Both the position numbers and the translations under genes were made by a program. Source: Halocaridina rubra (lineage: Eukaryota > Arthropoda > Malacostraca > Decapoda > Atyidae). Taken from it: a DNA stretch of 64,000 bases. The stretch covers positions 66,001 to 130,000 of the forward strand of contig JAXCGZ010000079.1 of assembly GCA_037179515.1 (NCBI GenBank). The letters are read 5' to 3'. Below the pieces are notes generated by a model. It was not told where the DNA came from. It made no database searches and saw nothing but the letters and a program-made list of their open reading frames with translations. Below, piece after piece: positions 53,592-63,965 of this stretch. Numbering within the stretch: position 1 is the first letter of the stretch; each line of letters starts with the position of its first letter.

Positions 53592-54290
53592 GCTTTTAAT
53601 ATTACTGGCTCCAAAGGATATAACTATTTTCATGTTATATGTTCAGTGTAGAATATTTATTAATCTCCCTTACTATTTAAATAAATTCTAATGCTGCTCT
53701 TATTTTAACTACCTATTTGGTGACACTGAATTATTACAAAAACAAAAATGTTGTTTAGAGACATGGTTAACAGATAATCACCTGAGTATATAATAGATTT
53801 TGACTGTTATTGGGGGAGTATATTTGTAGTTCAGGTAAAAGATCCTGTAAAGAGAATGTCAAGTTTAGCGACCCAGTATGACAGTAGGAAAAACCTGAAG
53901 ACAAAGATGATGATTTAGCATAATTACAGATTGACGATCTCGTGAGTCCAGCTCAATGTGTCATCGCTATCACTGGAACTACATACTTTAAAAACTTAAA
54001 GCGTTTATATCTTTGAAATGGATCATAGCTGTTATCTACAGAAAATACTAAAAAGGTAAAATTAGGATAAATGGCGCATCATACATGACTCTATTTATAG
54101 TCTATTTTTATATGAGGTCAATTAAAGGCGTTATCGGGAACACTAAAGGAGGCGGATCCAATGACGCAATACTAACGGAAGCCACGTGATGTCATTTTCT
54201 TTATAACAAAATATGAGAAAATAAGGATGGCATAAAGGAAAGGAGTCTAGTTAATGACGTCACGGTTCCCTGCAAAGGTGGTGGTTCCTT
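53592..54290. other. Unassigned intergenic sequence
   Basis: No feature can be supported. Confidence 0.4.
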
Positions 54291-54299
54291 GACAATTAT

Positions 54300-54494
54300 G
54301 GTCTCGGTTTTACGTCACGAACTCCCTTTTCTACTAAGGGCTGGGACGGTTGCCTTCTTGCGAAGGACTTGTTTTGGCAGATGTAATCGTTACCCTGAGT
54401 GTATGCCATTACTATCCTCAGTCCGTGACGGGCGCAAACCCTCGACCTGCCGCCTCAGAGTCGCGGACGCTACCATTTTGCTACGGAGACTACA
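54300..54494 (-). mobile_element. tRNA-derived SINE, family A, subfamily 1
   Basis: TCGGTTTTACGTCACGAACT at the low end, GTAATCGTTACCCTGAGTGT in the body and CTCAGAGTCGCGGACGCTAC in the head. Short flanking repeats ACAATTAT lie at 54292 and 54492. Confidence 0.9.
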
Positions 54495-54499
54495 ATTAT

Positions 54500-55135
54500 A
54501 TCATCACTAAAGCAAACCAATGATTAAAAATCAAGGATTGTGAGTCTTTCTGTGAATGTTTAACACTGCGTTTCAATGACTAACGAAGTTTATATTTTAC
54601 TAAAAAGAATCAACTCTTCTCAGGAACGGTAGACGATCTCGATGATTATATAACAAAATATACTGTCGGCGATTCTAATGGCTCTTCTTCTTCGTGTACA
54701 TCTTTTCCCACTTTTATGTGGGTCGATGTTTCTAGCTCTGCTTTTACTCAATTATACAAATTTAATGTAATGTACCACATAATTTTTTTTCTTTTTTTTT
54801 TTACCCATGAGAGCGCAGGAAGGACGTCTTTACCCTTATTTGAGCCCCAACTCCTGTAGATACTGTCCCACTATACACCCCACCCATCGAATGGTATATC
54901 CCACCCATCAAATAATATACTTATTGAAACTGCTGATTGGACAATCGCTACTACACGAGACAGCACTACGCTGTCTTTCTTATCATCAAATGGCTCTGGA
55001 AATAAGTAGCTGCTCACACCAACGTAAAGGGTTAATAACCGGTGATCTTACCCGAGCTATGTACCCATGATCGGAATCCATCTCGATTAGCCATCTACTT
55101 TTCGTTAATTTCAAATATCTTTTTTCAAGTTATTT
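54500..55135. other. Unassigned intergenic sequence
   Basis: No feature can be supported. A pair CACCCATCGAATGGTATATC and CACCCATCAAATAATATAC (54889, 54902) is a small local duplication. Confidence 0.4.
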
Positions 55136-55139
55136 CGTA

Positions 55140-55445
55140 TCAAGAACAGCGAGAAATGCCCGTGAGCGTTGAGTAATACATTGCCAAAAGAAGCAAAAAT
55201 GCGCTAGTCACTATAGTGCAAATAAGGGTCAAACTTCATCAAGAACCGAGAGAAATGGTCATGAGCGTTGAGTAATACATTGCCAAAAGAAGCAAAATTG
55301 CGCTGGTCACTATAGTGAAAATAAGGGTCAAACTTCATCAAGAACCGAGAGAAATGGCCATGAGCGTTGAGTAATATATTGCCAAAAGAAGCAAAAATGC
55401 GCTGGTCACTAGAGTGAAAATAAGGGTCAAACGTCATCAAGAAAG
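55140..55445. repeat. 99-bp tandem repeat, three units, with minus-strand open frame
   Basis: Units start at 55140, 55239 and 55338, each with TCAAGAAC, GAGCGTTGAGTAATA, GCCAAAAGAAGC and AATAAGGGTCAAAC. The period is exactly 99 (33 codons). On the minus strand a frame is open through units 3 and 2 (from about 55491), with unit motifs MKFDPYFHYSDQRNFASFGN and LLNAHDHFSRF. It ends in unit 1 where CAG has become TAG. I do not recognise the peptide. Confidence 0.9.
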
Positions 55446-55550
55446 TCTTACAGCAACATTTATGAAACAGTTTTTGCAACACGTGATTCAATTAGTAATA
55501 AAGTGAGTTTAAAGAAAATACAAAATGAAGTTACTTTTAAACCACATGTT

Positions 55551-55747
55551 GTTGTTCCGGTTTTACGTCAAGGACTCCCTTTTCTACTAAGGGCTAGGAC
55601 GGTTGCCTTCTTGCGAAGGACTTGTTTTGGCAGATGTAATCGTTACCCTGAGTGCATGCCCTTGCTAACCTCAGACCGTGACGGGGCGCGAACCCTCGAC
55701 CTGCCGCCTCAGAGTCGCGGACGCTACCGTTCGAGCCACGGTGACTA
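55551..55747 (-). mobile_element. tRNA-derived SINE, family A, subfamily 1
   Basis: A well-preserved copy with CCGGTTTTACGTCAAGGACT at the low end and CGTTCGAGCCACGGTGACTA at the high end. Target-site duplications ACTTTTAAACCACATG (55532) and ACTTCTAAACCACATG (55748) flank it. Confidence 0.92.
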
Positions 55748-55793
55748 CACTTCTAAACCACATGCAAATGTCTAAATATTCCTCTGATGGAAG

Positions 55794-55985
55794 TAGTCTC
55801 CGTGGGTAAATGATAGCGTCTGCGACTCTGAGGCGGCAGGTCGAGGGTTCGTGCCCAGTCACGGACTGAGGTTAGTAAGGGCATACACTCAGGGTAACGA
55901 TTACATCTGCCGAAATAAATCCTTCGTAAGAAGGCAACCGTCCAAGCCCTTAGTAGAAAAGGGAGTTCGTGACGTAAAACCGAAT
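55794..55985 (+). mobile_element. tRNA-derived SINE, family A, subfamily 1
   Basis: Plus-strand copy in head-to-head orientation with 55551-55747, 46 bases away: GCGTCTGCGACTCTGAGGCG, CAGGTCGAGGGTTCG, then GACGTAAAACCGAATC. Flanking repeats ATTCCTCTGATGGAA (55777) and ATTCCTCGGATGGAA (55988) are the target-site duplication. Confidence 0.9.
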
Positions 55986-56361
55986 CCATTCCTCGGATGG
56001 AAATATCTCCCAAGTCTAAATAATTTGGGATGGGTCAAGTTAAACTGAGATCAGTGGATATTGCCCTAAGCACCCTATGTGTTAAAGCTTTAATGCTGTT
56101 GAAATACAAGATATAAAAATTGTATTACATGTGTTTATTTCACGAGAAATAAAATCATCTAAGAGATTTCAAATACTTTCTGTTCATCAAAATATAATGT
56201 ATCCGAATTTTATGAAATAAATACTAGACTTATTTCTCTAACAAACAAACAAACAAACATCCATTTTGTACAATGGTTCTTCAACATTAATAGTAACTTA
56301 TAAGTAGACATGTAATTAAACTAATAGATGTCAGAACTGTGCATTAGTTGTAATATGCATA

Positions 56362-56579
56362 AAGCCGCTTTCACACCAAAGTGGCACGTGGCATGCCACG
56401 TGGCAAGGCAGTTGAAAACGAACATCCGGATGTATATGAAACCTTTCACGCAGAAATGGCGTGGCACATGGGATGTGTCACACTACTTCTGTATGAAAGG
56501 TTTCATATATCGGATGTTCGTTTTCAACTGTCTTGCCACGTGGCATGCGACCTGCCACTTTAGTGTGACCGCAGCCTAA
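56362..56579. mobile_element. Foldback MITE with long terminal inverted repeats
   Basis: The left arm (56362-56455) holds GCTTTCACACCAAAGTGGCA, TGGCATGCCACGTGGCAAGG and AGTTGAAAACGAACATCC. The reverse complement of the right arm (56480-56579) carries GGTCACACTAAAGTGGCA, GCATGCCACGTGGCAAGACA and the same GTTGAAAACGAACATCC. About 90 bases pair, leaving a loop of some 20-25 bases. No coding capacity remains; it is a non-autonomous DNA transposon or foldback element. Confidence 0.8.
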
Positions 56580-56754
56580 ATCTGAAAGAGTAATATTCCA
56601 CACAATATCAAGTTAAATTATTACTCAAAAGTGGATAAACACGCAAAATAAATTTTAGGTGGATGGACTTATGCTGAAAAAGATTTTGTTTTCCTGGTTC
56701 AAATTCCAAAATAATTAAGCCGACAAACTGCCATTAGGCTATTGAAAACTAATT

Positions 56755-56838
56755 GGCCGATCAGGAGACGGGAAGATACGAGCTTTGGGCTCTTTCCCGT
56801 AAACACAATTAGGTAATCACAATTAGGTAATCACACAC
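56755..56838 (+). mobile_element. Tail-only CR1-like LINE insertion
   Basis: It starts at CCGATCAGGAGACGGGAAGA, includes the hairpin and two 14-base terminal units, then runs into (CA)5. Nothing upstream of the 3' UTR is present. It is essentially identical to 45717-45795. Confidence 0.9.
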
Positions 56839-56869
56839 ACACACACTTTACATATTGATAAATTGGGAG

Positions 56870-57490
56870 AAAGTGTAGACAAGCTACGGGGTTGGTGAAA
56901 GAGATGCTTTAATCTCATTTACAAGGGCAGGCTGCATGAGATGAACTTATCGTTACTCGAAGCTAGAAGGAAGAAACGAGCATATGGTAACGGTTTTTAA
57001 ATTCCTTCACGGCTCTAATAGACTGGATAGGGAGCGATATTTTTACGTGGGAGTTTTATAAGTGGAGGTCAGCTTTTGGAGATTCATAAGAATATTTCTT
57101 TGCAGGATGTAAGCTTGTAGTTCTGTTTTTTCAGTGTAAAACTAATATATAATTGCAATTCGCTAAGTGAGGACACAGCAATCTGCATCAAATATTCTGG
57201 TGTATTCGTTAAACATCTCTTGCTATCCCTTCACATCTGACAAGTCATAACACTCCTCCATCTGTTTCTTTCTTATTCTCAAATGTTTCCTTGATGGCCG
57301 GGCCCGACGAGGGCAATATTCTTTGCCCATCCCGGTGTCATAGTCATTAAAAATTACGAAATGAATTCATAGTATTAAGAACGGATATGATAAGTGTGAT
57401 ATAGTAAAGAAAAAAAATAAACCTACCAGCAGACGGGGAGTTACGAGCATGGGGCTCTTTCCTGTGAGCACATTAATGTAAGTACAGTAC
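56870..57490 (+). mobile_element. Diverged CR1-like LINE 3' fragment, interrupted by family D
   Basis: GCTGCATGAGATGAACTTAT, CTCGAAGCTAGAAGG and GTAACGGTTTTTAAATTCCT follow ORF2 from about 45410; GATGTAAG, TTCAGTGTAA and TTCGCTAAG(T/C)GAGGA follow. The match stops near 57188 and resumes at 57368 (TAGTATTAAGAACGGATATG) through the 3' tail (GCAGACGGGGAGTTACGAGC). The gap is filled by the family D element. Confidence 0.75.
57190..57362 (+). mobile_element. Retroelement 3' end, family D, inserted into a LINE fragment
   Basis: ATATTCTGGTGTATTCGTTA, TATCCCTTCACATCTGACAA, CATAACACTCCTCCATCTG, GGCCGGGCCCGACGAGGGCA and CCGGTGTCATAGTCATTAAA run parallel to 62108-62280 and to the inverted copy at 46941-47155. 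Confidence 0.75.
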
Positions 57491-57925
57491 CTTAAAATAT
57501 TGGGACGTCATATTCGAACATTTGTATCGGTAAAATTCTTCACCTTGGTTGATTTGGGCTTAACAGTACTTTATTTACGTCATGATAATAATTAGATATA
57601 GTAAGACATTAATTTTTCCTCTAATGTCCCGTATACATCCGTAATATCCAGGTAAAGATGGTGTGAATAAAACAAATCTTTACATTTCTCTGAATACTTA
57701 GATTTGTGAGTTGTTAATTATTATCTTTTAAGGTTACCGACACATTAGAGATAAGATACATGAGACAGAATAGAAGGTCTTTCTCTCCCTCTTCCTAACT
57801 CCCCTTATGTTAATGACTCTAAGAGATAAAACGGGGGTGAGGGCAAAGTCAGACTGTCACTCAAAGTACCCCCCCCCCCCGAGTAGGGCAAAGGACATCG
57901 GAGAAAATTCGACACGCTTAGCAAG
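57491..57925. other. Unassigned intergenic sequence
   Basis: No feature is seen apart from a C homopolymer near 57870-57881. Confidence 0.4.
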
Positions 57926-57927
57926 CC

Positions 57928-58076
57928 GGTAATGGATGACATCTGCTCAAGAACGTGCCCAGCCTCGGAAAGGACTGAGGTTAGTAAGGGCATTTACTCA
58001 GAGTAACGGTCGCACCTGACGAAGCCAAAGTCCTTCGCAAGTAGGCACCGGCTTAGCCCTTGTCCAATGACAAGAG
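57928..58076 (+). mobile_element. Partial tRNA-derived SINE, family A
   Basis: GGACTGAGGTTAGTAAGGGC, TACTCAGAGTAACGGTCGCA and CAAAGTCCTTCGCAAGTAGG match the family A body. The tRNA head is scrambled and the GACGTAAAAC end is missing. Confidence 0.75.
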
Positions 58077-58319
58077 AAACGGTTTGAAGACCGGGCACAC
58101 TGGATTAGGCTGATGCTCACTGGCTGGTCGATATGGGCCTACCGGGTGGATGGTGAAAAGGTGAGAGGAGATAAGACTACCAACACTGATAAGAATGTAA
58201 ACAATACCAGATATCAATGACAAGGAAAGTCTTCCCGTTAGGTATGATGAAATCAAGTGAGTCCTGGATATTATATTAAGTATACGCCCATGATAGTAAT
58301 TGCAATTTTCAAATTATTA

Positions 58320-58322
<3 letters not shown>

Positions 58323-58396
<74 letters not shown>
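58323..58396. repeat. (GA)n microsatellite
   Basis: About 74 bases of GA with one GG slip near 58355. Confidence 0.97.
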
Positions 58397-58401
<5 letters not shown>

Positions 58402-58420
58402 ATTAAGAAACTTTTTAGTC

Positions 58421-59438
<1,018 letters not shown>

Positions 59439-59489
59439 GTAAAATTAATCAATTATTTGCATAGTTTCCGGATTATTAATTAGAAACAT

Positions 59490-59490
<1 letters not shown>

Positions 59491-59531
<41 letters not shown>
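59491..59531. repeat. (ACT)n microsatellite
   Basis: About 13 perfect ACT units. Confidence 0.95.
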
Positions 59532-59533
59532 GG

Positions 59534-59575
59534 GGTGAGGTCGTTGAGCGGCATGGCCCGCAAAACTATAAACTA
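59534..59575 (-). mobile_element. Single end of the GGGCCAT-ended MITE family
   Basis: GTGAGGTCGTTGAGCGGCAT followed by GGCCCGCAAAACT is the reverse complement of the left end at 48935-48970 with its outer flank (CAGTTTACAG). It lies between ACT and AAT microsatellites. Confidence 0.6.
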
Positions 59576-59578
59576 CCC

Positions 59579-59698
<120 letters not shown>

Positions 59699-60409
59699 GG
59701 TAGAAATGTTACATTAGTTTCTGTATCAAAAGTCCATATTATGATGTCAATATTTTTGACGGTAGCCAGCTTGTTCACATTCTTTACAACAGCTAAATTT
59801 CGGTAAGTATTATATTATATTTCAGCAATCCACATATCTAATACACTAGAAAAAGCGTAAATATACACTAGAAAGGTAAATAGAGTTCTAGAGACTTTAC
59901 AGAGAATTTTGAAAATGTAGGAAAATAGACGAAAAACTAAAAAAAAAAAAAAGTCGCTTTAGAATTATTAGAGACCCTCACCATAGGAGATAACATGGAT
60001 ATGTGATAAAAAATAGGCCTAATAATTGACCAGGTATCTGGTTGCAGATTTTGAATTCAGTTTTATGCGATTTTATCCTCAGGTTCTTTCACACATATAC
60101 GTGCAGGCGCGCGCACAAATTGGTGTCACGATCTCTTCTAATTGTGTAACAGTAATTTAAATAAAGGATTTGAGCCAATCCTCATTAAAGGTCAGTTTAC
60201 CCCCATTCAAGATCTACTTGTGGACTATCGTCGCTAAATTAACGAGAGTACACAAAGCTCGATTAGATAAAGCGTGTATTTTTCCGCTTTAATTACAGTG
60301 AGCGCTGTTAATCCTCTAGCCATATATAGACTAGCTTCAAACATTTTGCTTTTCTCCAAGAAAGAGGAGTCCTGCAAACTTCTTTCAAGTGCCAGGCAGC
60401 ACCTTTGTC

Positions 60410-60410
<1 letters not shown>
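59699..60410. other. Intergenic sequence upstream of the Ig-domain gene
   Basis: No recognised repeat or gene. It may contain regulatory sequence for the downstream candidate gene, but no specific site can be supported. Confidence 0.4.

Positions 60411-60472
<62 letters not shown>
60411..60472. repeat. (AAT)n microsatellite
   Basis: About 60 bases of AAT, about 145 bases upstream of the TATA box of the Ig-domain gene. Confidence 0.97.
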
Positions 60473-60617
60473 GTGTCAAAATCTGGCGCATGCTCCTTAT
60501 CCCTTTATTAGATAAGAACGTATGAACGTCTCTGAACCGATCCGAAATACCGAGAATCGGTGCAGGATGTAGCCTCACCTCCGCATTGCCTAATCTCTCT
60601 ACGTCAAGATTTGCTGG

Positions 60618-60655
60618 TATATAAAACCCAGATGCAAGGATGTTTCTTCAGAAGT
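60618..60655 (+). promoter_or_regulatory. TATA box and likely initiator of the Ig-domain gene
   Basis: TATATAAAA at 60618-60626 is followed about 32 bases later by TTCTTCAGAAG, whose TTCAGA (60647-60652) resembles an arthropod initiator. This spacing puts transcription start near 60650, downstream of the ATG at 60640, and makes the ATG at 60751 the first in the transcript. Confidence 0.6.
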
Positions 60656-60750
60656 ACAGAAAGCTCTGGTATAAGAGACAACTTCCTAACGAGCTCCAGT
60701 CAATATCACTGAAGAAGAAAAGTTGTGATAACTTTTTAGTAACAATCATA

Positions 60751-61179
60751 ATGTCATCCATAATGCAATTTACGGTAGTCAAGACGGCAGTACTACTACT
60801 TTTGGCTTATTTCTCAGCTTCTCATCCTTTAGATCAACAAAGAATTCTCGGTTCACCGGTCATCGTCAACGGGACTGCCGTGGCTCTGAAATCGTACCAG
60901 AACGCCTTTGTGTACTGTAAGGCGGAGGTTTCCACCTCAGACAATCTTCATCACGTCAAGATCGTATGGCAGGATCCAGCAGGGAATATCATATCTCCCT
61001 GGAGGGCCAATGCTAGGGTGTACGTCCTAGGAACTGGTACACATGTTCCACACTCCTATCTTGTGTTCCAAGACTTTACAAGCACACACGCTGGAATGTA
61101 CACTTGCCTACTCAAGCACGAGGGAGAAAATATAAACACTTCCACTATAGAGGTGCAGTGGTCAAGCAGACGTACCTAA
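60751..61179 (+). CDS. Secreted single immunoglobulin-domain protein (candidate)
   Basis: This is a 142-residue protein in one exon. I chose the ATG at 60751 (A at -3, first ATG after the predicted start site) over 60640, which would lie upstream of transcription and add a charged leader. Residues 1-23 (MSSIMQFTVVKTAVLLLLAY, then FSA) form a signal peptide. The remainder is one Ig-like domain: a first cysteine in FVYCKAEV, the core tryptophan in VKIVWQDPAG and the second cysteine in THAGMYTCLLKHEG, the usual AGxYxC strand F motif, then a G strand STIEVQW. Sequons NGT and NTS suggest glycosylation. There is no transmembrane segment or GPI signal, so the product is likely extracellular. It could be an immune or adhesion-related factor, but no family is recognised. 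Absence of introns is notable for an Ig gene. Confidence 0.7.
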   Translation: MSSIMQFTVVKTAVLLLLAYFSASHPLDQQRILGSPVIVNGTAVALKSYQNAFVYCKAEVSTSDNLHHVKIVWQDPAGNIISPWRANARVYVLGTGTHVPHSYLVFQDFTSTHAGMYTCLLKHEGENINTSTIEVQWSSRRT

Positions 61180-61232
61180 TCCATCCAACTTTCAAGTTTG
61201 AATTTATTCTGAATCTCTACTGAATATTTATT

Positions 61233-61370
61233 GATTTGAAAAGTTTTTATGACTATTTATTTAACTATTATTTATTCACAGAATTCTATGTAATTATTTA
61301 TGGATTTGAAAAGATTTATGACTATTTATTCAACTATTATTTATTCACAGAATTCTATGTAATTTATGAT
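61233..61370. repeat. 70-bp tandem duplication in the 3' UTR of the Ig-domain gene
   Basis: GATTTGAAAAG at 61233 and 61303 starts two units that share ATTTATGACTATTTATT, CAACTATTATTTATTCACAG and AATTCTATGTAAT. The units are nearly identical, so the duplication is recent. Each carries ATTTA motifs. Confidence 0.85.
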
Positions 61371-61400
61371 TTTAACTTATTTAATGTCTCTATTACAAGT

Positions 61401-61486
61401 AATAAATGGAAAAACGTACACATAATTTATATAAACAGATATTTAGTATGTAAACTATATTAATATATATCATATAATGTAATAAA
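61401..61486 (+). terminator. Candidate polyadenylation signals of the Ig-domain gene
   Basis: AATAAA occurs at 61401-61406 and again at 61481-61486, giving a 3' UTR of about 240-330 bases. Both lie in very AT-rich sequence, so either could be fortuitous. Confidence 0.45.
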
Positions 61487-61489
61487 TAG

Positions 61490-62105
61490 ATATATAAAAT
61501 ATGAAGTATTTTATGTCCCTTAAACAATGAACAAGTTTAAATACTTTTTACATCACCCCGATTGGCAAATTAACTATTTACTTTTTTAATTATGGAGCCA
61601 TCTTAGGTAAATGAAAAATACGAATTCAGTATCTTTACATACATCTCAGTTGTAGATACAGACACATACATGAATAAGGAGGTCGTCACCTTAGTAATGT
61701 TAAACTTTGGTGTGATTAAAGATACAGCGAAAGTATTTGTGCTTACATGATCAAATTGCGGATATTTTTGCAAAGTGAATCAAAACATCAGACTCATTGT
61801 GTAACTATATCCACAGGTGTATTGTTGCAATTTACCGATTCCCATATTGGCGATTCACAGATAACGTTTTGGAAATCTGTAAAATTCAGTGTGAGGTACC
61901 TTTTAGGGGGGAAAAATGCCCACTTGGGGTTGTAAATGGAGTGCATCATCGATATTCTGCTTGAGCTATAGTAGGTTAGCCCATGGCACCAGTAGCCCGT
62001 TGCAATATACAGCTGAAGGAGCTTTTGGACTTAAATAGGACTGTCCAGGACAGTTCGATGTCAAATCTTCCTTCAGTTACGGTTCTTTTTCTATGCCTTC
62101 ATTAA
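61490..62105. other. Unassigned intergenic sequence
   Basis: No feature can be supported. Confidence 0.4.
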
Positions 62106-62107
62106 AA

Positions 62108-62285
62108 CCGAATATTCTTGGATATTCGTTACACATGTCTTATTATCCCTTCACATCTTACAAGTTACAATACTCCCCATCTCTATTCCTTTTTACTTTA
62201 AGTTTTCTTTGTGCACAGGCTCGATGAGGGCAGATTTATTCACTTTCTTGGCCTGTCCTGGTGTCACAATCATAAAAAAAGATAA
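62108..62285 (+). mobile_element. Retroelement 3' end, family D
   Basis: CGAATATTCTTGGATATTCG, TATTATCCCTTCACATCTTA, CTCCCCATCTCTATTCC, GCTCGATGAGGGCAG and CCTGGTGTCACAATC match 57190-57362 in order. It ends in a GATAAATAAATAAA tail, consistent with a LINE or SINE-like 3' end. Confidence 0.75.
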
Positions 62286-62436
62286 ATAAATAAAGAGCTT
62301 CTGGGGAACAGGAGAAGCTGATAAACTAACCAAAAGGATATGACAAGTTGGGGAATGGACACTTTGGAGGTAATGACTGGGAAAGCGTTTCTACTAAAAA
62401 GTCTGGACAAAAGATATGCAAATTCATTTGTGAGGA

Positions 62437-62965
62437 ATATGAGGAAGTATTTTCACATATATTTACATGTTTATTTGATCATTAAATATGCCTACATTAT
62501 TCGAATTAAATGTGAAAACAAGCCACAAGTGAGACTGGGAAGAGACAGCAAAATTAATATAGACATTCAGTAGAATCCATCATTTCCTAACTTGGCAGTT
62601 AGCTAGATTTCTCTCTACTCTAGATCCTTGGTGGTACAGCTGGAAGCTTATGGCACACTAATTAGGTTTTCACATATGATAATGTGTTTATTAGATAATT
62701 GCAGATGCCTACATATCAAGAATTAAATGCAAACAAGAGCCACGAATGAGGTTGGGAAAAGAGAATAAAATGAACATACACATTTAGTAGCATGCCTTTA
62801 TTCCCTAGCTTAGCAGTTAGCCATGAGATGTCTATTCTGTTTTATCTTTGGTGGCACAGTTGGTAGCGCTTTGGCACACTCATTATGAGTCCTAGGTTTG
62901 AATTCTGGCCAGGGGTAAAATATATTTCATGTTTCCAAAAATAATATGTTTATTTGATCATACAT
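62437..62965 (+). repeat. Tandemly repeated tRNA-derived element (about 2.3 units)
   Basis: The block TTCACATA...TGTTTATTTGATCATTAAA and TGCCTACAT, then AGTAG..CC and TAGCAGTTAGC is repeated at offsets of about 217 bases, with a third start near 62932. Between blocks lies a tRNA-like head, clearest at 62848-62915 (GGTGGCACAGTTGGTAGCGC and GTCCTAGGTTTGAATTC). It looks like a SINE that has become tandem. Confidence 0.65.
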
Positions 62966-63088
62966 ACATAGATACCTTTTGCAACGAGTTCAATATCTCC
63001 ATTTTTTTATATTACTCGTCTCTCCACTTCATGTCATAAAAATCACCCCGCCAAAAACGATGAGCTTACGTGGTACGCATCATGTTTG

Positions 63089-63209
<121 letters not shown>

Positions 63210-63219
63210 CCCAACGCTA

Positions 63220-63610
63220 TAAACAAAATCCAAGCAAGGATGATAAGGGAGAGAGCATCTAGGCTATTAGGGTGTAAGCTCTGGACTGGTCAGTACAGTG
63301 ACTGCTTCTTTCCTTCCATTGCTAGACTCTGGAGCTCTCTTTCTTCTTTTGTCTTCCCTAACTCTTATGATCATTTATACTTTCAAAAAAACAGATCTAT
63401 CGTTACCTCAGGGCCTAATCCTGCCATATTTCTTGGTCTTCATTGCCTTGATCATTCTTTCAGCAAGTTTTTTTTTTTATTGTATCATATTCTTATTTCA
63501 GTATTGTCCTTAAGTATATATATTTTCTTCTTGTTCTTCAGTGTTATCTTGGTCTCTGGGCCTGATGCGGGAAAAAAATTAAGGCCGTCCTATCGTCACA
63601 CTCCTAAGAA
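63220..63610 (+). pseudogene. Retroelement C-terminal and 3' UTR remnant (family D-related)
   Basis: The reading frame contains FFPSIARLWSSLSSFVFPNS and YDHLYFQKNRSI, the typical end of LINE ORF2 proteins (FFPRxARLWNSLP...FP.SYDLxxFKxR). Downstream, GGTCTCTGGGCCTGATGCGG and a CGTCACACT block parallel the GGTGCCAGGGCCCGATGAGG ... TGTCACA end of family D. This suggests that family D repeats are the 3' ends of this LINE. Confidence 0.5.
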
Positions 63611-63777
63611 TGAAAAAAAATAATCTCCAAAAAGGCTTTTTAGGCACTTTTTTTTTTTTTTTTACCAACTCAATATCCCTTACTATCAACAAAAAAATTC
63701 ATTGCGATGAAATTGTTATTGCTCCCTTTATATCGTTTTAGTACTTAAATTTAATTACTGATTATAAATGTTGTGCT

Positions 63778-63965
63778 GTCGTCATGGCCGGGTAGTAGCG
63801 CCTGCGACTCTGATTTGTTAGGTCTTCGGTTCGAGACCCGCCACGATCTAGAGGGGCATTCACTCGTGGTAGCGGCTAAACTCTGTCAAAACCAAAGTCC
63901 TCCGAAAGAAGGCAGCGTCCTAGCCCTTACTAGAAAAGGGAGACCGTGACGTAAAACCTGATCAT
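63778..63965 (+). mobile_element. tRNA-derived SINE, family A, subfamily 2
   Basis: The head TCATGGCCGGGTAGTAGCGC and CTTCGGTTCGAGACCCGCC has good A and B boxes. The body is followed by GACCGTGACGTAAAACCTGA. Target-site duplication TACTGATTATAAATG (63756) and TACTGATTATTAATG (63966) flanks it. Confidence 0.92.

Noticed and set aside
60640..60750. Upstream ATG extending the Ig protein by 37 residues
   Set aside because: The ATG at 60640 lies only about 22 bases after the TATA box start, so it should precede the transcription start. The leader is charged and would bury the signal peptide.
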